Counted from the first letter of the stretch, positions 24,488 through 32,895 are shown. The stretch: 64,000 nt of DNA from Microbispora siamensis (GCF_016863095.1 NZ_BOOF01000001.1:62001-126000); one strand, 5' to 3'. The notes: a model not told the origin generated them from the letters alone. Program-made: numbers and translations.

Positions 24488-26013
24488 CCGCGCCGACTCC
24501 GCCCGCACCCCGCGCACCGGGGACCGTGACCACACCGGCCCAGCCTGCGCGGCGGGCGCCGGGCACCGCGGCGACCGCGTGGATCGACGAGAACGCGCCC
24601 GTGCTGACCGGGCTCGCGGACCGGATCTGGGCCTACGCGGAGCCGTCGCTGCGCGAGTGGCGTTCCGCGCTGGCCACCGCCGAGTTGCTGCGCGCGCACG
24701 GCTTCACGATCTCGTGGGGCACCGCCGGGCTGCCGGCCGCCTTCGTCGCCACCTCCGGCGACAGCGGCCCCGTGCTCGGCTTCAACGTCGAGTACGACGC
24801 GCTGCCCGGCCTGTCCCAGCGCGCGGGCGTCCCTCGCCACGAGCCCACCGTGTTCGAGGGCGACGAGTACGCCCCCGCGTACGGTCACGGCCACGGGTGC
24901 GGCCACAACGCCCTGGCGGCGGCGTCCACCGGCGCGGCCATCGCCGCCGCCAGGGCCCTGCGCGGCCGGGCGACGATCAGGGTGTTCGCCTCCACGGGCG
25001 AGGAGCAGCTCGTCGGCAAGGCGTACGCGGTGCGCGACGGCGCGTACGACGGCCTCGACGCCTTCCTCGACTGGCATCCCGCTCCCGTCACCGGGACGGG
25101 CTGGGAGGTCACCAGCGCGCTGTACTCGGCCACGTTCTCCTTTCTCGGCTCGCCCGGCCATGGCTCGAACCCGCTGGGCACCCGGAGCGGCCTGGACGGG
25201 GTGCTCCTGCTGACCGGCATGATCGAGCGGCTGCGCGCGGGCAACGTCTCGCCGTCGGGCCGGATCGGCTACGCCATCGGCGGCGGCGGCGCCCCCAACG
25301 TCACCCCCGACCTGCAGACGTTGTGGGTCTACGTCCGCGAGGCCACCCACGAGCGGGCCAGGACCCTCTATGACAAGGTCGTGGCCTGCGCCGCGGCCGC
25401 CGCCGTCGCCAGCCAGACCCGGCTCGAACACCGGCTGGTGACGGCGATCAGAGAGGGGCTCGGCAACCGGGCGGGCGCGGAGCTGCTGCACCACACGATG
25501 AGCGAGCTCGGTCCCCCCGCGTTCACCGACGCCGACCACGAGTTCGCGGTGCGGCTGCAGGAGGCGATCGGCAGACCGGGCGCCGGCCTGGCGACAGGGG
25601 TCCTGCCCCTGCGCCCGCCCGCCGAGCCGGACCTGGGCGGGCCGTCCAGCGACACGTCGGAGGTGAGCTGGACGGCGCCGCACCTCAGCCTGACCGCGGC
25701 GGTGGTTCCGATCGGCGTGCCGCTGCACTCGTGGGCGGCCACGGCCTCGACCGGCACCGCGATCGCGCACGCCGGGCTGCTGGCCGCCGCCCGTTACCTG
25801 GCCTCGGCGGCCGTCACGCTGGTGGAGCAGCCCGAGACGCTGGCGGCGGTCCGGCAGGAGTTCGCCGCCCGCGAGCGAGGGCCGGCGCCGCTGCCCACGA
25901 CGGCGCAGCCGCCCTACCACGTGCCGCCGCCCTCGTTCCTCGAAGAGACGGGGCAGTCGGCACGCCCGGCCAGGACGCCGCCTATTTCCACTGAACTCCT
26001 AGGAAAGATCTGA
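24484..26013 (+). CDS. M20-family metallohydrolase (AbgB-like amidohydrolase)
   Basis: 509 residues from GTG, preceded by a flexible Pro/Ala-rich N-terminus of about 30 residues. The M20 dimetal signature is visible as GFNVEYDALPG and YGHGHGCGHNALAAAS, with STGEEQLVGKAYAV (catalytic Glu region) and FLDWHPAPVTG. Best similarity is to p-aminobenzoyl-glutamate hydrolase subunit B and related aminoacylases. In this operon it may cleave an N-acyl or amide bond of an imported sulfur compound. That substrate is inferred. Confidence 0.85.
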   Translation: MTAPTPPAPRAPGTVTTPAQPARRAPGTAATAWIDENAPVLTGLADRIWAYAEPSLREWRSALATAELLRAHGFTISWGTAGLPAAFVATSGDSGPVLGFNVEYDALPGLSQRAGVPRHEPTVFEGDEYAPAYGHGHGCGHNALAAASTGAAIAAARALRGRATIRVFASTGEEQLVGKAYAVRDGAYDGLDAFLDWHPAPVTGTGWEVTSALYSATFSFLGSPGHGSNPLGTRSGLDGVLLLTGMIERLRAGNVSPSGRIGYAIGGGGAPNVTPDLQTLWVYVREATHERARTLYDKVVACAAAAAVASQTRLEHRLVTAIREGLGNRAGAELLHHTMSELGPPAFTDADHEFAVRLQEAIGRPGAGLATGVLPLRPPAEPDLGGPSSDTSEVSWTAPHLSLTAAVVPIGVPLHSWAATASTGTAIAHAGLLAAARYLASAAVTLVEQPETLAAVRQEFAARERGPAPLPTTAQPPYHVPPPSFLEETGQSARPARTPPISTELLGKI

Positions 26014-26014
26014 C

Positions 26015-26137
26015 ATGTCCGTCCTGTTCATCTCCGGCAGTCCTTCGGCCGGTTCCCGGATCGAGGCGCCGACCGAGGGGCCGCTTCCGCGCATCGACGC
26101 CGTGCTCGAAGAGGCGCCCGTGGCGGCGGTGGCATGA
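26015..26137 (+). pseudogene. Remnant of an SsuE-like NAD(P)H:FMN reductase (40 codons)
   Basis: It begins one base after the M20 stop with MSVLFISGSPSAGSR, the N-terminal FMN-phosphate loop of the SsuE/MsuE flavodoxin-like reductases (normally about 180 residues), then loses similarity and stops after 40 codons. The stop still overlaps the next start (ATGA). An in-frame internal deletion fits best. Alone it cannot bind and reduce FMN, so the downstream FMNH2-dependent monooxygenases need another reductase. Confidence 0.65.
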
Positions 26138-26967
26138 TGACCCGCCGCGGCACGACCCACCCCGGGACGGCCCCGGGTGGCGGCGGCCCCGCGCCGTCCC
26201 GCTTCCACATCGTCCTCCCCACCAGGAGCACCGCCGCGCCGGAGCTGCCCGCGTTCGTCACCGACGTACGGCCCGCCCTGACCGATCCGGCCGGACGGAC
26301 CGCCGTGGCCGCGGACCTGGCAGGGCTGGCGGGGGCGCTGGTGCCGTTCGACCCCGGCGGGCAGGAGTCCCTGAGCGTCGCCGCGAACGTCTTGCGGCGT
26401 ACCCGGCACCTGCGCGTGGTCGCCGGGTTCCACACCGCGGCCGCCACCCCCGTCTACGCGGCCAAGCTCTCGGCCTCGCTGCAGCGCTTCGCCGCCGGCC
26501 GGCTGGGCTGGCGGCTCGCGGTGGACCTGGACCCGGCCACGGCCAGGGCGCAGGGCGACTTCCTGACCGGCCCCGAACGCTATGCCCGTGCCGGCGAGTT
26601 CCTGACCGTCGCCAAGGGCGTCTGGCACGGCGGCCCGTTCGAATTCCGGGGCGACTTCTACGAGGTCGCCGCGGGGGGCTTCGGCCCGCCGCTGTCGGCG
26701 CCGCCCTTCCCCGAGGTGCACCTTTCCGGCACCTCTCCCGAGGCCCTCGCTCTGTCGCGGCGGCACGCGGACGTGCACGTCTTCGCCGAGGGCGACGACC
26801 TGGACTCCCTCGTCCCCGAGCTGCCGGGCCTGCGCTACGGCGTCCACCTGGCCTCGCTGGACCGCGTGGAGGAGTACGCCGGGCGGGGCGTCACCGAGTT
26901 CTTCGTCCAGACCGAGGACGTCTACCGCCTCGGCGAGCACGTGAAGGAGCGCACCGTTGCCGGTTGA
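26134..26967 (+). CDS. LLM-class flavin-dependent oxidoreductase (SsuD-like, short)
   Basis: 277 residues from ATG-ATG; the first overlaps the relic stop. Luciferase-like core segments are present (LRVVAGFHTAAATPVYAAKLSASLQRFAAGRLGWRLAVDL and GPERYARAGEFLTVAKGVWHGGPFEFRGDFYEV), then PFPEVHLSGTSPEALALSRRHADVHV. It is about 100 residues shorter than SsuD and lacks much of the usual N-terminal strand and C-terminal helices. It may be a partner or a degenerate paralogue of the next gene. It would use FMNH2 and O2. Confidence 0.8.
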   Translation: MMTRRGTTHPGTAPGGGGPAPSRFHIVLPTRSTAAPELPAFVTDVRPALTDPAGRTAVAADLAGLAGALVPFDPGGQESLSVAANVLRRTRHLRVVAGFHTAAATPVYAAKLSASLQRFAAGRLGWRLAVDLDPATARAQGDFLTGPERYARAGEFLTVAKGVWHGGPFEFRGDFYEVAAGGFGPPLSAPPFPEVHLSGTSPEALALSRRHADVHVFAEGDDLDSLVPELPGLRYGVHLASLDRVEEYAGRGVTEFFVQTEDVYRLGEHVKERTVAG

Positions 26968-28057
26968 CATCTACTGGCGCATCCACATGGAGGGCGACCA
27001 GCCGTCGCTGCGCCGCAGGGTACGCAGCCGGGGCGGATTCGCTCCCAACGGCACCGCGCCAGGCATCCGGGACGGCCGGGACGACGGCTACACGCACGCC
27101 GACTACATGGCCGAGGTCGCGCGGGCGGCCGAGGAGTCCGGCTTCGTCGGCGGGCTGCTGCCGAACTTCCCGCACACCGACGACCCGTGGGCCGCCGCCG
27201 CGACGCTGGCCCGCGAGACCACGTCGTACCGCTTCATGGTGGCCTTCCAGCCCGGGTTCCTGCACCCGGTGCAGGCGGCACGGATGACGGCCACGCTGCA
27301 ACGGGCGACCGGCGGCCGGATCGTCTACAACGTCATCTCCGGCGGCGGTGGTCCCGCCCAGCTCTGGTGGGGCGACAAGGTGGACCACGACGACCGCTAC
27401 GCGCGGACCTCGGAGTTCCTGGACGTGCTCAAGGGCGTCTGGCAGGGCGGGCACACCCATCACGGCCGCTTCTACCAGGTGGAGGACGCGGGGCTGCCGG
27501 AGGAGCTGGCCGGGCAGCCGTTCCCGGAGATCTTCTTCTCCGGCTCCTCCCCCGCCGCCATCGACGCCGCCGGCCGGCACGCCGACTACTACCTGTCGTG
27601 GCTGGAGCCGTTCGACGCGCTGGCGGAGAAGTTCGACGCCGTACGCGCGCACAGCGCCACGCCGCCCCGGTTCGCCGTACGCGTGGACGTGCTGGCCCGT
27701 GAAAGCGAGGAGGAGGCGTGGGAGGAGATCCGGCAGGGCTGGGAGGCCAGGCCGCGCGGCGACGACTCCGGCGGGGGCGACTCCGTCGGTGTGCGGCGCA
27801 GCCGCTCCTTCCTCACCGAGGCCGGTGACGATCCCCGCAGCCTGGAGGTCGCCCCCAACGTGTGGGGCGGGTTCAGCCAGTTGCGCGACGGCCCCGCCTT
27901 CGGCCTGGTCGGCGACTACCACCAGGTCGCCGAACGCCTCGACCAGCTCCTGGACCTCGGCGTGGACGCGTTCATCCTGGCCGGAATTCCCCATCTCGAA
28001 GAGGCCCGCCGCGTGGGCCGCCATGTACTGCCGCTACTGAAAGGACGCACCTCATGA
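26957..28057 (+). CDS. Alkanesulfonate monooxygenase-like protein (SsuD family)
   Basis: 366 residues from TTG with GAAGGAG upstream. Alignment by eye with SsuD is good throughout: MPVDIYWRIHMEGD start, GYTHADYMAEVARAAEESGFVGGLLP, LQRATGGRIVYNVISGG, RYARTSEFLDVLKGVW, FFSGSSPAAIDAAGRHADYYLSW, NVWGGFSQLRDGPAFGLVGDYHQV and the FILAGIPHLEEARRVG C-terminus. SsuD cleaves C1-substituted sulfonates to aldehyde and sulfite with FMNH2. It overlaps the preceding LLM gene by 11 bases and is coupled to the next (ATGA). Confidence 0.87.
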   Translation: MPVDIYWRIHMEGDQPSLRRRVRSRGGFAPNGTAPGIRDGRDDGYTHADYMAEVARAAEESGFVGGLLPNFPHTDDPWAAAATLARETTSYRFMVAFQPGFLHPVQAARMTATLQRATGGRIVYNVISGGGGPAQLWWGDKVDHDDRYARTSEFLDVLKGVWQGGHTHHGRFYQVEDAGLPEELAGQPFPEIFFSGSSPAAIDAAGRHADYYLSWLEPFDALAEKFDAVRAHSATPPRFAVRVDVLARESEEEAWEEIRQGWEARPRGDDSGGGDSVGVRRSRSFLTEAGDDPRSLEVAPNVWGGFSQLRDGPAFGLVGDYHQVAERLDQLLDLGVDAFILAGIPHLEEARRVGRHVLPLLKGRTS

Positions 28058-28935
28058 CCACCCGAGTCGGCTTCTTCCCGCAGAACAACACCTTGTGGGT
28101 GGCCCGCCACCGCGACCTGCTGCCCGGCGTGGAGTGGGTGGACCTGAACGCGCTGGGCCGGGGCGCGCCGGTCGATCCCACCAGGGCGCTCCCGTCCGCG
28201 CACGGCGACCATCTGTTCGACGGCGGGTACGACTTCATCGGCACCGGCTCCACTCCCCCGGTCACCGCCCAGGCCAAAGGGCACGACATCGTGTACGTGG
28301 CGATCTCGGAGCCACGTGTCGAGAACGGCCGCCTGGTGGTGCGGGACGACTCGCCGATCGGCTCCGTGGCGGAGCTGAAGGGCAAGCGGGTGGCGCTCGG
28401 GCACGGCTCGTGGCAGACCACGCTGCTGCTGCTGGCCCTGGAGCGCGCCGGGCTCGGGTGGGGCGACATCGTCCCTGTGGACGCCTACGGCAACGCCGCC
28501 GAACTGCTGGTGAACGGCGACGTGGACGCCTGGGTGGGCTCCTATCCGTACCTGACGCCGGTCGAGTCGCGGACGAGGACGCTCGTGGAGACCGACGGCC
28601 TGTTCAGCCACCGCTCGCTCTGGTTCACCCGCCGCGACTTCGCCCGGGAGCGGCCCGACGAGCTGGCCAGGATCGTCACCGCGCTCCAGGAGGCCGACCG
28701 CTGGACCGCGGAGCACCCGCGTGAGGCGGCCGCGCTGTTCGACGGGGACCTCGACGCCTGGGAGCACGCGCTGCGCACCCGCCCCTGGGGGCTGCACCCG
28801 GTCAGCGAGGAGTTCGTCGCCGAGCAGCAGCACGCCGCCGACCTCTTCCACGCCAACGGGCTGATCGACAAGAAGATCTCGGTCGCGGACGCCGTACTTC
28901 CCGAGATCGGCGAACTGGTGCTGCGGACCCGCTGA
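28054..28935 (+). CDS. Signal-less SsuA-like solute-binding-fold protein
   Basis: 293 residues. SBP hallmarks are clear (VVRDDSPIGSVAELKGKRVALGHGSWQTTLLLLALERAGL, VDAWVGSYPYLTPVE), yet the protein starts directly with MTTRVGFFPQNNT, with no signal peptide or lipobox. It is therefore probably cytosolic, like DszB-type enzymes. It lacks the CPVPT cysteine seen in the 20964 protein, so a desulfinase role is less supported. It may be a second desulfinase-like enzyme, a binding protein or a chaperone for the intermediate. It overlaps the SsuD-like stop by four bases. Confidence 0.75.
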   Translation: MTTRVGFFPQNNTLWVARHRDLLPGVEWVDLNALGRGAPVDPTRALPSAHGDHLFDGGYDFIGTGSTPPVTAQAKGHDIVYVAISEPRVENGRLVVRDDSPIGSVAELKGKRVALGHGSWQTTLLLLALERAGLGWGDIVPVDAYGNAAELLVNGDVDAWVGSYPYLTPVESRTRTLVETDGLFSHRSLWFTRRDFARERPDELARIVTALQEADRWTAEHPREAAALFDGDLDAWEHALRTRPWGLHPVSEEFVAEQQHAADLFHANGLIDKKISVADAVLPEIGELVLRTR

Positions 28936-28997
28936 GCCCCGGCAATTATTTCCCGTCATTCCTGGTTGGCTTCAACCGAGGAGAAGGAGGAACCGCC

Positions 28998-30050
28998 GTG
29001 CCGCTGCCCACGCAACCACTGCGCAAGCTGGGTTTCCTGACCATCGGGCTGTTCGACGGGGACGACCCGCGCCCGGGACACGAGTCGACGCTGCGGATCA
29101 TCGAGCTGGGCGAGCGGCTCGGCTTCGACAGCGCGTGGGTGCGGCACCGCCACCTGCAGTACGGCATCTCCTCCCCGGTCGCCGTCCTGGCGGCGGCCTC
29201 CCAGCGCACCACCCGCATCGAACTGGGGACGGCGGTCATCCCCCTCGGCTGGGAGAACCCGCTGCGGCTCGCCGAGGACCTGGCCACGGTGGACATCCTG
29301 TCCGGGGGCCGGCTCAACCCGGGCGTCAGCGTCGGGCCGCCGCTGCATTACGACCGGGTCAAGGACGCGCTCCACCCCGGCACCGCCGACCTGGAGGACT
29401 TCAGTCACGAACGGGTGCGCCGGCTGCTGTCCTTCGTACGCGGCGAGCCGGCCACCGACTTCAGCGGCACCGAGGGATTCGAGGTCTTCTCCGACCGGGT
29501 CCAGCCCCACTCGCCCGGCCTGGGCGCCCGCATGTGGTACGGCGGCGGCAGCCTCCGCTCGGCCCGATGGGCGGGCGAACACGGCATGAACTTCCTGACC
29601 AGCAGCGTCGTCAAGGCGGAGGAGTCGGAGAACTTCGCCGAGATCCAGCTCTCCCACGTACGGGAGTTCCGCGCCCACCACCCCGACGGCCGGAGGGCCC
29701 GCGTCTCCCAGGGCCTGGTCGTCATCCCCACGGACACGGCCACGCCGGAGCAGCGGGTTAAGTACAAGGAGTACGCCGACAAGCGCGCGCCCCGCACCGC
29801 CACGCCGCAGGGACCGGCCCGCATGATGTTCGCGCCCGACCTCGTCGGCAGCTCCGCCGAGATCGCCGAGCAACTGTACGCGCACGCCGCCTTCCGGGAG
29901 ATCGACGAGGTCGCGTTCGCGCTGCCGTTCACCTTCGATCACGAGGACTACGTGCAGATCCTCACCGACATCGCCACGAGGCTGGGGCCCGAGCTCGGCT
30001 GGCGGCCCGCGACAGGGTCAGGCGGTGCGGCTCCCCCGGTCGTGGGCTGA
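28998..30050 (+). CDS. LLM-class flavin-dependent monooxygenase
   Basis: 350 residues from GTG; GAGAAGGAGG precedes it. Bacterial-luciferase-like core: LGFLTIGLFDG, RLGFDSAWVRHRHLQYG, RIELGTAVIPLGWENPLRLAEDLATVDILSGGRLNPGVSVGPP and GARMWYGGGSLRSARWAGEHGMNFL. It is closer to the general LLM/F420-like oxidoreductases than to SsuD. A 62-bp gap from the preceding gene suggests same-operon transcription. The likely substrate is a sulfur-containing intermediate, inferred only from neighbours. Confidence 0.85.
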   Translation: MPLPTQPLRKLGFLTIGLFDGDDPRPGHESTLRIIELGERLGFDSAWVRHRHLQYGISSPVAVLAAASQRTTRIELGTAVIPLGWENPLRLAEDLATVDILSGGRLNPGVSVGPPLHYDRVKDALHPGTADLEDFSHERVRRLLSFVRGEPATDFSGTEGFEVFSDRVQPHSPGLGARMWYGGGSLRSARWAGEHGMNFLTSSVVKAEESENFAEIQLSHVREFRAHHPDGRRARVSQGLVVIPTDTATPEQRVKYKEYADKRAPRTATPQGPARMMFAPDLVGSSAEIAEQLYAHAAFREIDEVAFALPFTFDHEDYVQILTDIATRLGPELGWRPATGSGGAAPPVVG

Positions 30051-30051
30051 G

Positions 30052-30067
30052 TCCCGGGCACCCGGGA
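30052..30067 (+). terminator. Small hairpin after the LLM gene
   Basis: TCCCGGG-CA-CCCGGGA, a 7-bp stem directly after the stop, followed within 20 bases by an A-rich stretch. It may end the first sulfur transcript before the new promoter region at 30070-30130. Confidence 0.35.
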
Positions 30068-30117
30068 ACGGTTCCGAAAAAGATCGCCTGTGCGGGAACA
30101 GATCGACCTTTCAGAGT

Positions 30118-30129
30118 ATTCCTACCAAT
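30118..30129. promoter_or_regulatory. Second CCTACCAAT-type motif, upstream of the NtaA/DszA pair
   Basis: ATTCCTACCAAT sits in an AT-rich patch about 66 bp before the 30195 gene. The core matches the motif at 20935-20943 near the IclR gene, so a shared regulator is plausible. Confidence 0.35.
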
Positions 30130-30194
30130 AAAGCGGCTAATTGAGGGAAGGGCCGCGGAGGAAGACCGTACGGAGAAAGGACGATGAGCCGACC

Positions 30195-31292
30195 ATGACC
30201 GACCGTCGCCTGTTGCTCGCCATCGATCTGGACGGAGACGGCGCCCATCCGGCCGCCTGGCGCCACAGCGGCCATCCGCCCGCGCACACGCTGACGGCCG
30301 CCGCGCTGCGGCGGGTCGTCACCGAAGCGGAGGCGGCGGGTTTCGCGCTCGCCACCTTCGCCGACACCCCGCTCCCGGCCGGCCCTGCGCCGGACGACGC
30401 CGGGCGGCTGGAGGCAGGCACCCGGGCCGCGTTCGCCGCCCTTCTGACCAGCGGGATCGGGCTCGCCCCCACGCTGCACGCGACCACGACGGAGCCGTTC
30501 CACCTGGCCACGCAGCTGGCGAGCCTGGACCACGCCAGCAAGGGCCGGGCGGCCTGGGTGGTCGGCGCGGCCGCCGGCGACGACGCTCTCGCCACCATCG
30601 GGGCGCAGGCGCTCACGGAAGAGGACGCACGGCGTGAGGCGGCCGACGTCGTCGAGGTGGCGCGCCTGCTGTGGGACTCCTGGGAGGACGACGCGGTGAT
30701 CAAGGATGCGGCCACCGGCCGCTACCTCGACTCCGACCGCGTGCATCACGTCAACTACACCGGGACGAGCTTCACCGTCTCGGGGCCGCTCATCACGCCG
30801 CGCCCACCGCAGGGACAGGTCGTCGTACTCGCCCCGGCCGGCCTGGAGCTCGACGCCTCGGCCGACGTGGTGCTCGTGAGCGAGACCGACGCCGGCGCGC
30901 TCGCCCGTCCGGCGCAGCAGGCCAGGGACGCGGGCGCGGCGCTCGCGTTCGCCGAGATCGAGGTCGCTCTCGACGCCGCCGAGCCGGCGGCGCGGCGGCT
31001 CGCCGCCCTGGACGCGGCGACACCGTGGCCGGACTCGGGACGCCTGCGCTACGCCGGACCGGCCGCCGGGCTCGTGGAGCTGCTGCGTTCGCTCCCCCCG
31101 GCCGTCGACGGGGTTCGCCTGCACCCCGCCGTCCTCGCCGCCGACCTCCCGGTGCTCGCCGGGGAAGTGCTGCCCGCGCTCGCCGCGGCGGGTCTGCACG
31201 CGCCGCCCGTGCCCGGAGCCACGCTCCGTACGACGCTGGGCCTGCCCCGTCCCGCCAACCGCTTCGCCGCCGTCGCGAGCGCGACCGCCTGA
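30195..31292 (+). CDS. NtaA/DszA-family LLM protein, divergent
   Basis: 365 residues. Similarity to the NtaA/SnaA/DszA monooxygenases is visible in TTEPFHLATQLASLDHASKGRAAWVVG, DVVEVARLLWDSWEDDAVIKDAATGRYLDSDRVHHVNYTGTSFTVSGPLITPRPPQGQVVV. The following flavin-side part is shortened and Ala-rich, and the protein is about 80 residues shorter than DszA. It is probably a weakly active or specialised member. AAAGG and a four-codon mini-ORF (30184-30198) whose stop overlaps the ATG precede it. It is cotranscribed with the 31305 gene. Confidence 0.78.
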   Translation: MTDRRLLLAIDLDGDGAHPAAWRHSGHPPAHTLTAAALRRVVTEAEAAGFALATFADTPLPAGPAPDDAGRLEAGTRAAFAALLTSGIGLAPTLHATTTEPFHLATQLASLDHASKGRAAWVVGAAAGDDALATIGAQALTEEDARREAADVVEVARLLWDSWEDDAVIKDAATGRYLDSDRVHHVNYTGTSFTVSGPLITPRPPQGQVVVLAPAGLELDASADVVLVSETDAGALARPAQQARDAGAALAFAEIEVALDAAEPAARRLAALDAATPWPDSGRLRYAGPAAGLVELLRSLPPAVDGVRLHPAVLAADLPVLAGEVLPALAAAGLHAPPVPGATLRTTLGLPRPANRFAAVASATA

Positions 31293-31304
31293 AGGGACGA
31301 CGCC

Positions 31305-32714
31305 ATGACCTCCCCCAGCCCGACCGGCGCCCCCTACGACCCGCACGCCCAGGTGCACCTCGGCGTGTTCTATCCCGGGGTCGGCCCACAGCTCGTCTGG
31401 ACGGACCCGGACGCCGCGTCCCACACCGCGATCGAGACCTTCGTCCACGTCGCGCAGCTCCTGGAGCGCGGGCTCTTCGACGCCTTCTTCCTCGGCGAAG
31501 GGCTGCGCGTACGGGAGAACCGCGGCCGCGTGCACGACCTGGACGTCGCCGGCCGTCCCGACGCGATCACCCAGCTCTCCGCCCTCGCCGCGGTGACCGA
31601 GCGGATCGGCCTGGTCGCCACCCAGAACACGACCTACAACTTCCCCGCGGACCTCGCCCGCCGCCTGGCGAGCCTGGACCTCCTGTCCGGCGGGCGGGCC
31701 GGCTGGAACATCGTCACCACCGACAACGCCTGGACGGGCGCGAACTTCCGTCACGGCGGCTGGCTCCCCCATGAGCGGCGCTACGAGCGGGCCACGCAGT
31801 TCGTGGACGCGGCCAAGGAACTGTGGGCGTCCTGGGCGCCGGACGCGATCGCAGAATCAGGAGAGGAGTCGTCCTGGGCACGGCCCGGAGCGATCCGCGA
31901 GGTGGAACGCGACACCGACCTGGTACGGCTGCGCGCCCGCGCCACCGTTCCGGCCAGCCCCCAGGGACGGCCGGTGCTGTTCCAGGCGGGCGACTCCGAC
32001 GGCGGCCGTGAACTGGCGGCCCGCCACGCCGACGTGGTGTTCTCGGCCAACACCGACTACGACAAGGCCGTCGCCTACGCCGCCGATCTACGCGCCCGGC
32101 TGGCCCGCTACGGCCGCTCGCCGGCCTCGCTGCGCATCCTGCCCGGCGCCTCGGTGATCCTCGGCGACACTCCGGAGGAGGCCAGGGAGCGAGCCGAGTG
32201 GGTGCATGCGGAGCAGCTCTCGCCGCCCCGGGCGATCGCGTTCCTGGAGCAGTACTGGGACACCGACCTGTCGGACTACGACCCGCACGGCCCGCTGCCC
32301 GACATCGAGCCGAGCCAGGCCGAGCTGGACCCCTCCCGCGGCACGCTCCCCATCGAGCGGCGCACCGGCAAGCTCGCCACCATCGCCCGGTGGCGGGAGC
32401 AGGCCGCCGCGGAGAACCTGTCGATCCTGCAGCTCGTGCGCCGGGTCACACCGCGGGAGCGCGCCTTCGTCGGCACCGCGTCGCAGGTCGCCGACGAATG
32501 GGTGCGGTACGTGCGTACGCGCGCGGTGGACGGGTTCAACATCAGCCCGCACCTGCTCCCCTCCTCGCTGGAGGACATCGTGAACAAGCTGGTTCCGGAA
32601 CTGCAGGAGAGGGGCGCCTACCGTACCGAGTACACCGGGACGACGTTGCGCGAGCACCTCGACCTGCCCGCACCGTCCGGAGGGTCAGGCGTGGCGGGCC
32701 ATTTCGCCGGTTGA
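31305..32714 (+). CDS. NtaA/SnaA/DszA-family FMNH2-dependent monooxygenase
   Basis: 469 residues, family-normal (DszA about 453). Landmarks: LGVFYPGVGPQLVW start, ERGLFDAFFLGEGL, RRLASLDLLSGGRAGWNIVTT, ERRYERATQFVDAAKELWASW, SPQGRPVLFQAGDSDGGRELAARHADVVFSAN, and a C-terminus DGFNISPHLLPSSLEDIVNKLVPELQERGAYRTEYTGTTLREHL that closely follows DszA. DszA opens dibenzothiophene sulfone to a sulfinate, the substrate type of DszB. Together with the DszB-like gene this gives the two last steps of a 4S-like route. The real substrate may be another sulfone or an aminopolycarboxylate. Confidence 0.87.
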   Translation: MTSPSPTGAPYDPHAQVHLGVFYPGVGPQLVWTDPDAASHTAIETFVHVAQLLERGLFDAFFLGEGLRVRENRGRVHDLDVAGRPDAITQLSALAAVTERIGLVATQNTTYNFPADLARRLASLDLLSGGRAGWNIVTTDNAWTGANFRHGGWLPHERRYERATQFVDAAKELWASWAPDAIAESGEESSWARPGAIREVERDTDLVRLRARATVPASPQGRPVLFQAGDSDGGRELAARHADVVFSANTDYDKAVAYAADLRARLARYGRSPASLRILPGASVILGDTPEEARERAEWVHAEQLSPPRAIAFLEQYWDTDLSDYDPHGPLPDIEPSQAELDPSRGTLPIERRTGKLATIARWREQAAAENLSILQLVRRVTPRERAFVGTASQVADEWVRYVRTRAVDGFNISPHLLPSSLEDIVNKLVPELQERGAYRTEYTGTTLREHLDLPAPSGGSGVAGHFAG

Positions 32715-32741
32715 GCTCAGCACCGTCGTACGGCCGGCTAC

Positions 32742-32769
32742 CGCGCGAGGTGGCCGGCCACCTCGCGCG
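32742..32769. terminator. Perfect 28-bp palindrome after the sulfur cluster
   Basis: Two 14-base arms meet without a loop 27 bases after the last monooxygenase stop. It may fold as a terminator hairpin or mark the cluster boundary. No T-run follows. Confidence 0.4.
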
Positions 32770-32895
32770 CGTCGGCCTCGATGCCACGGACGTACGTGGA
32801 CTCGCGCTACGGGGCAGCACGACCAGCCCCAGCGCACACAGCCCAGGCCGTCCCACCGACACACCGCGGTCTACCTGACGTGAAGCTCGTGAGCC

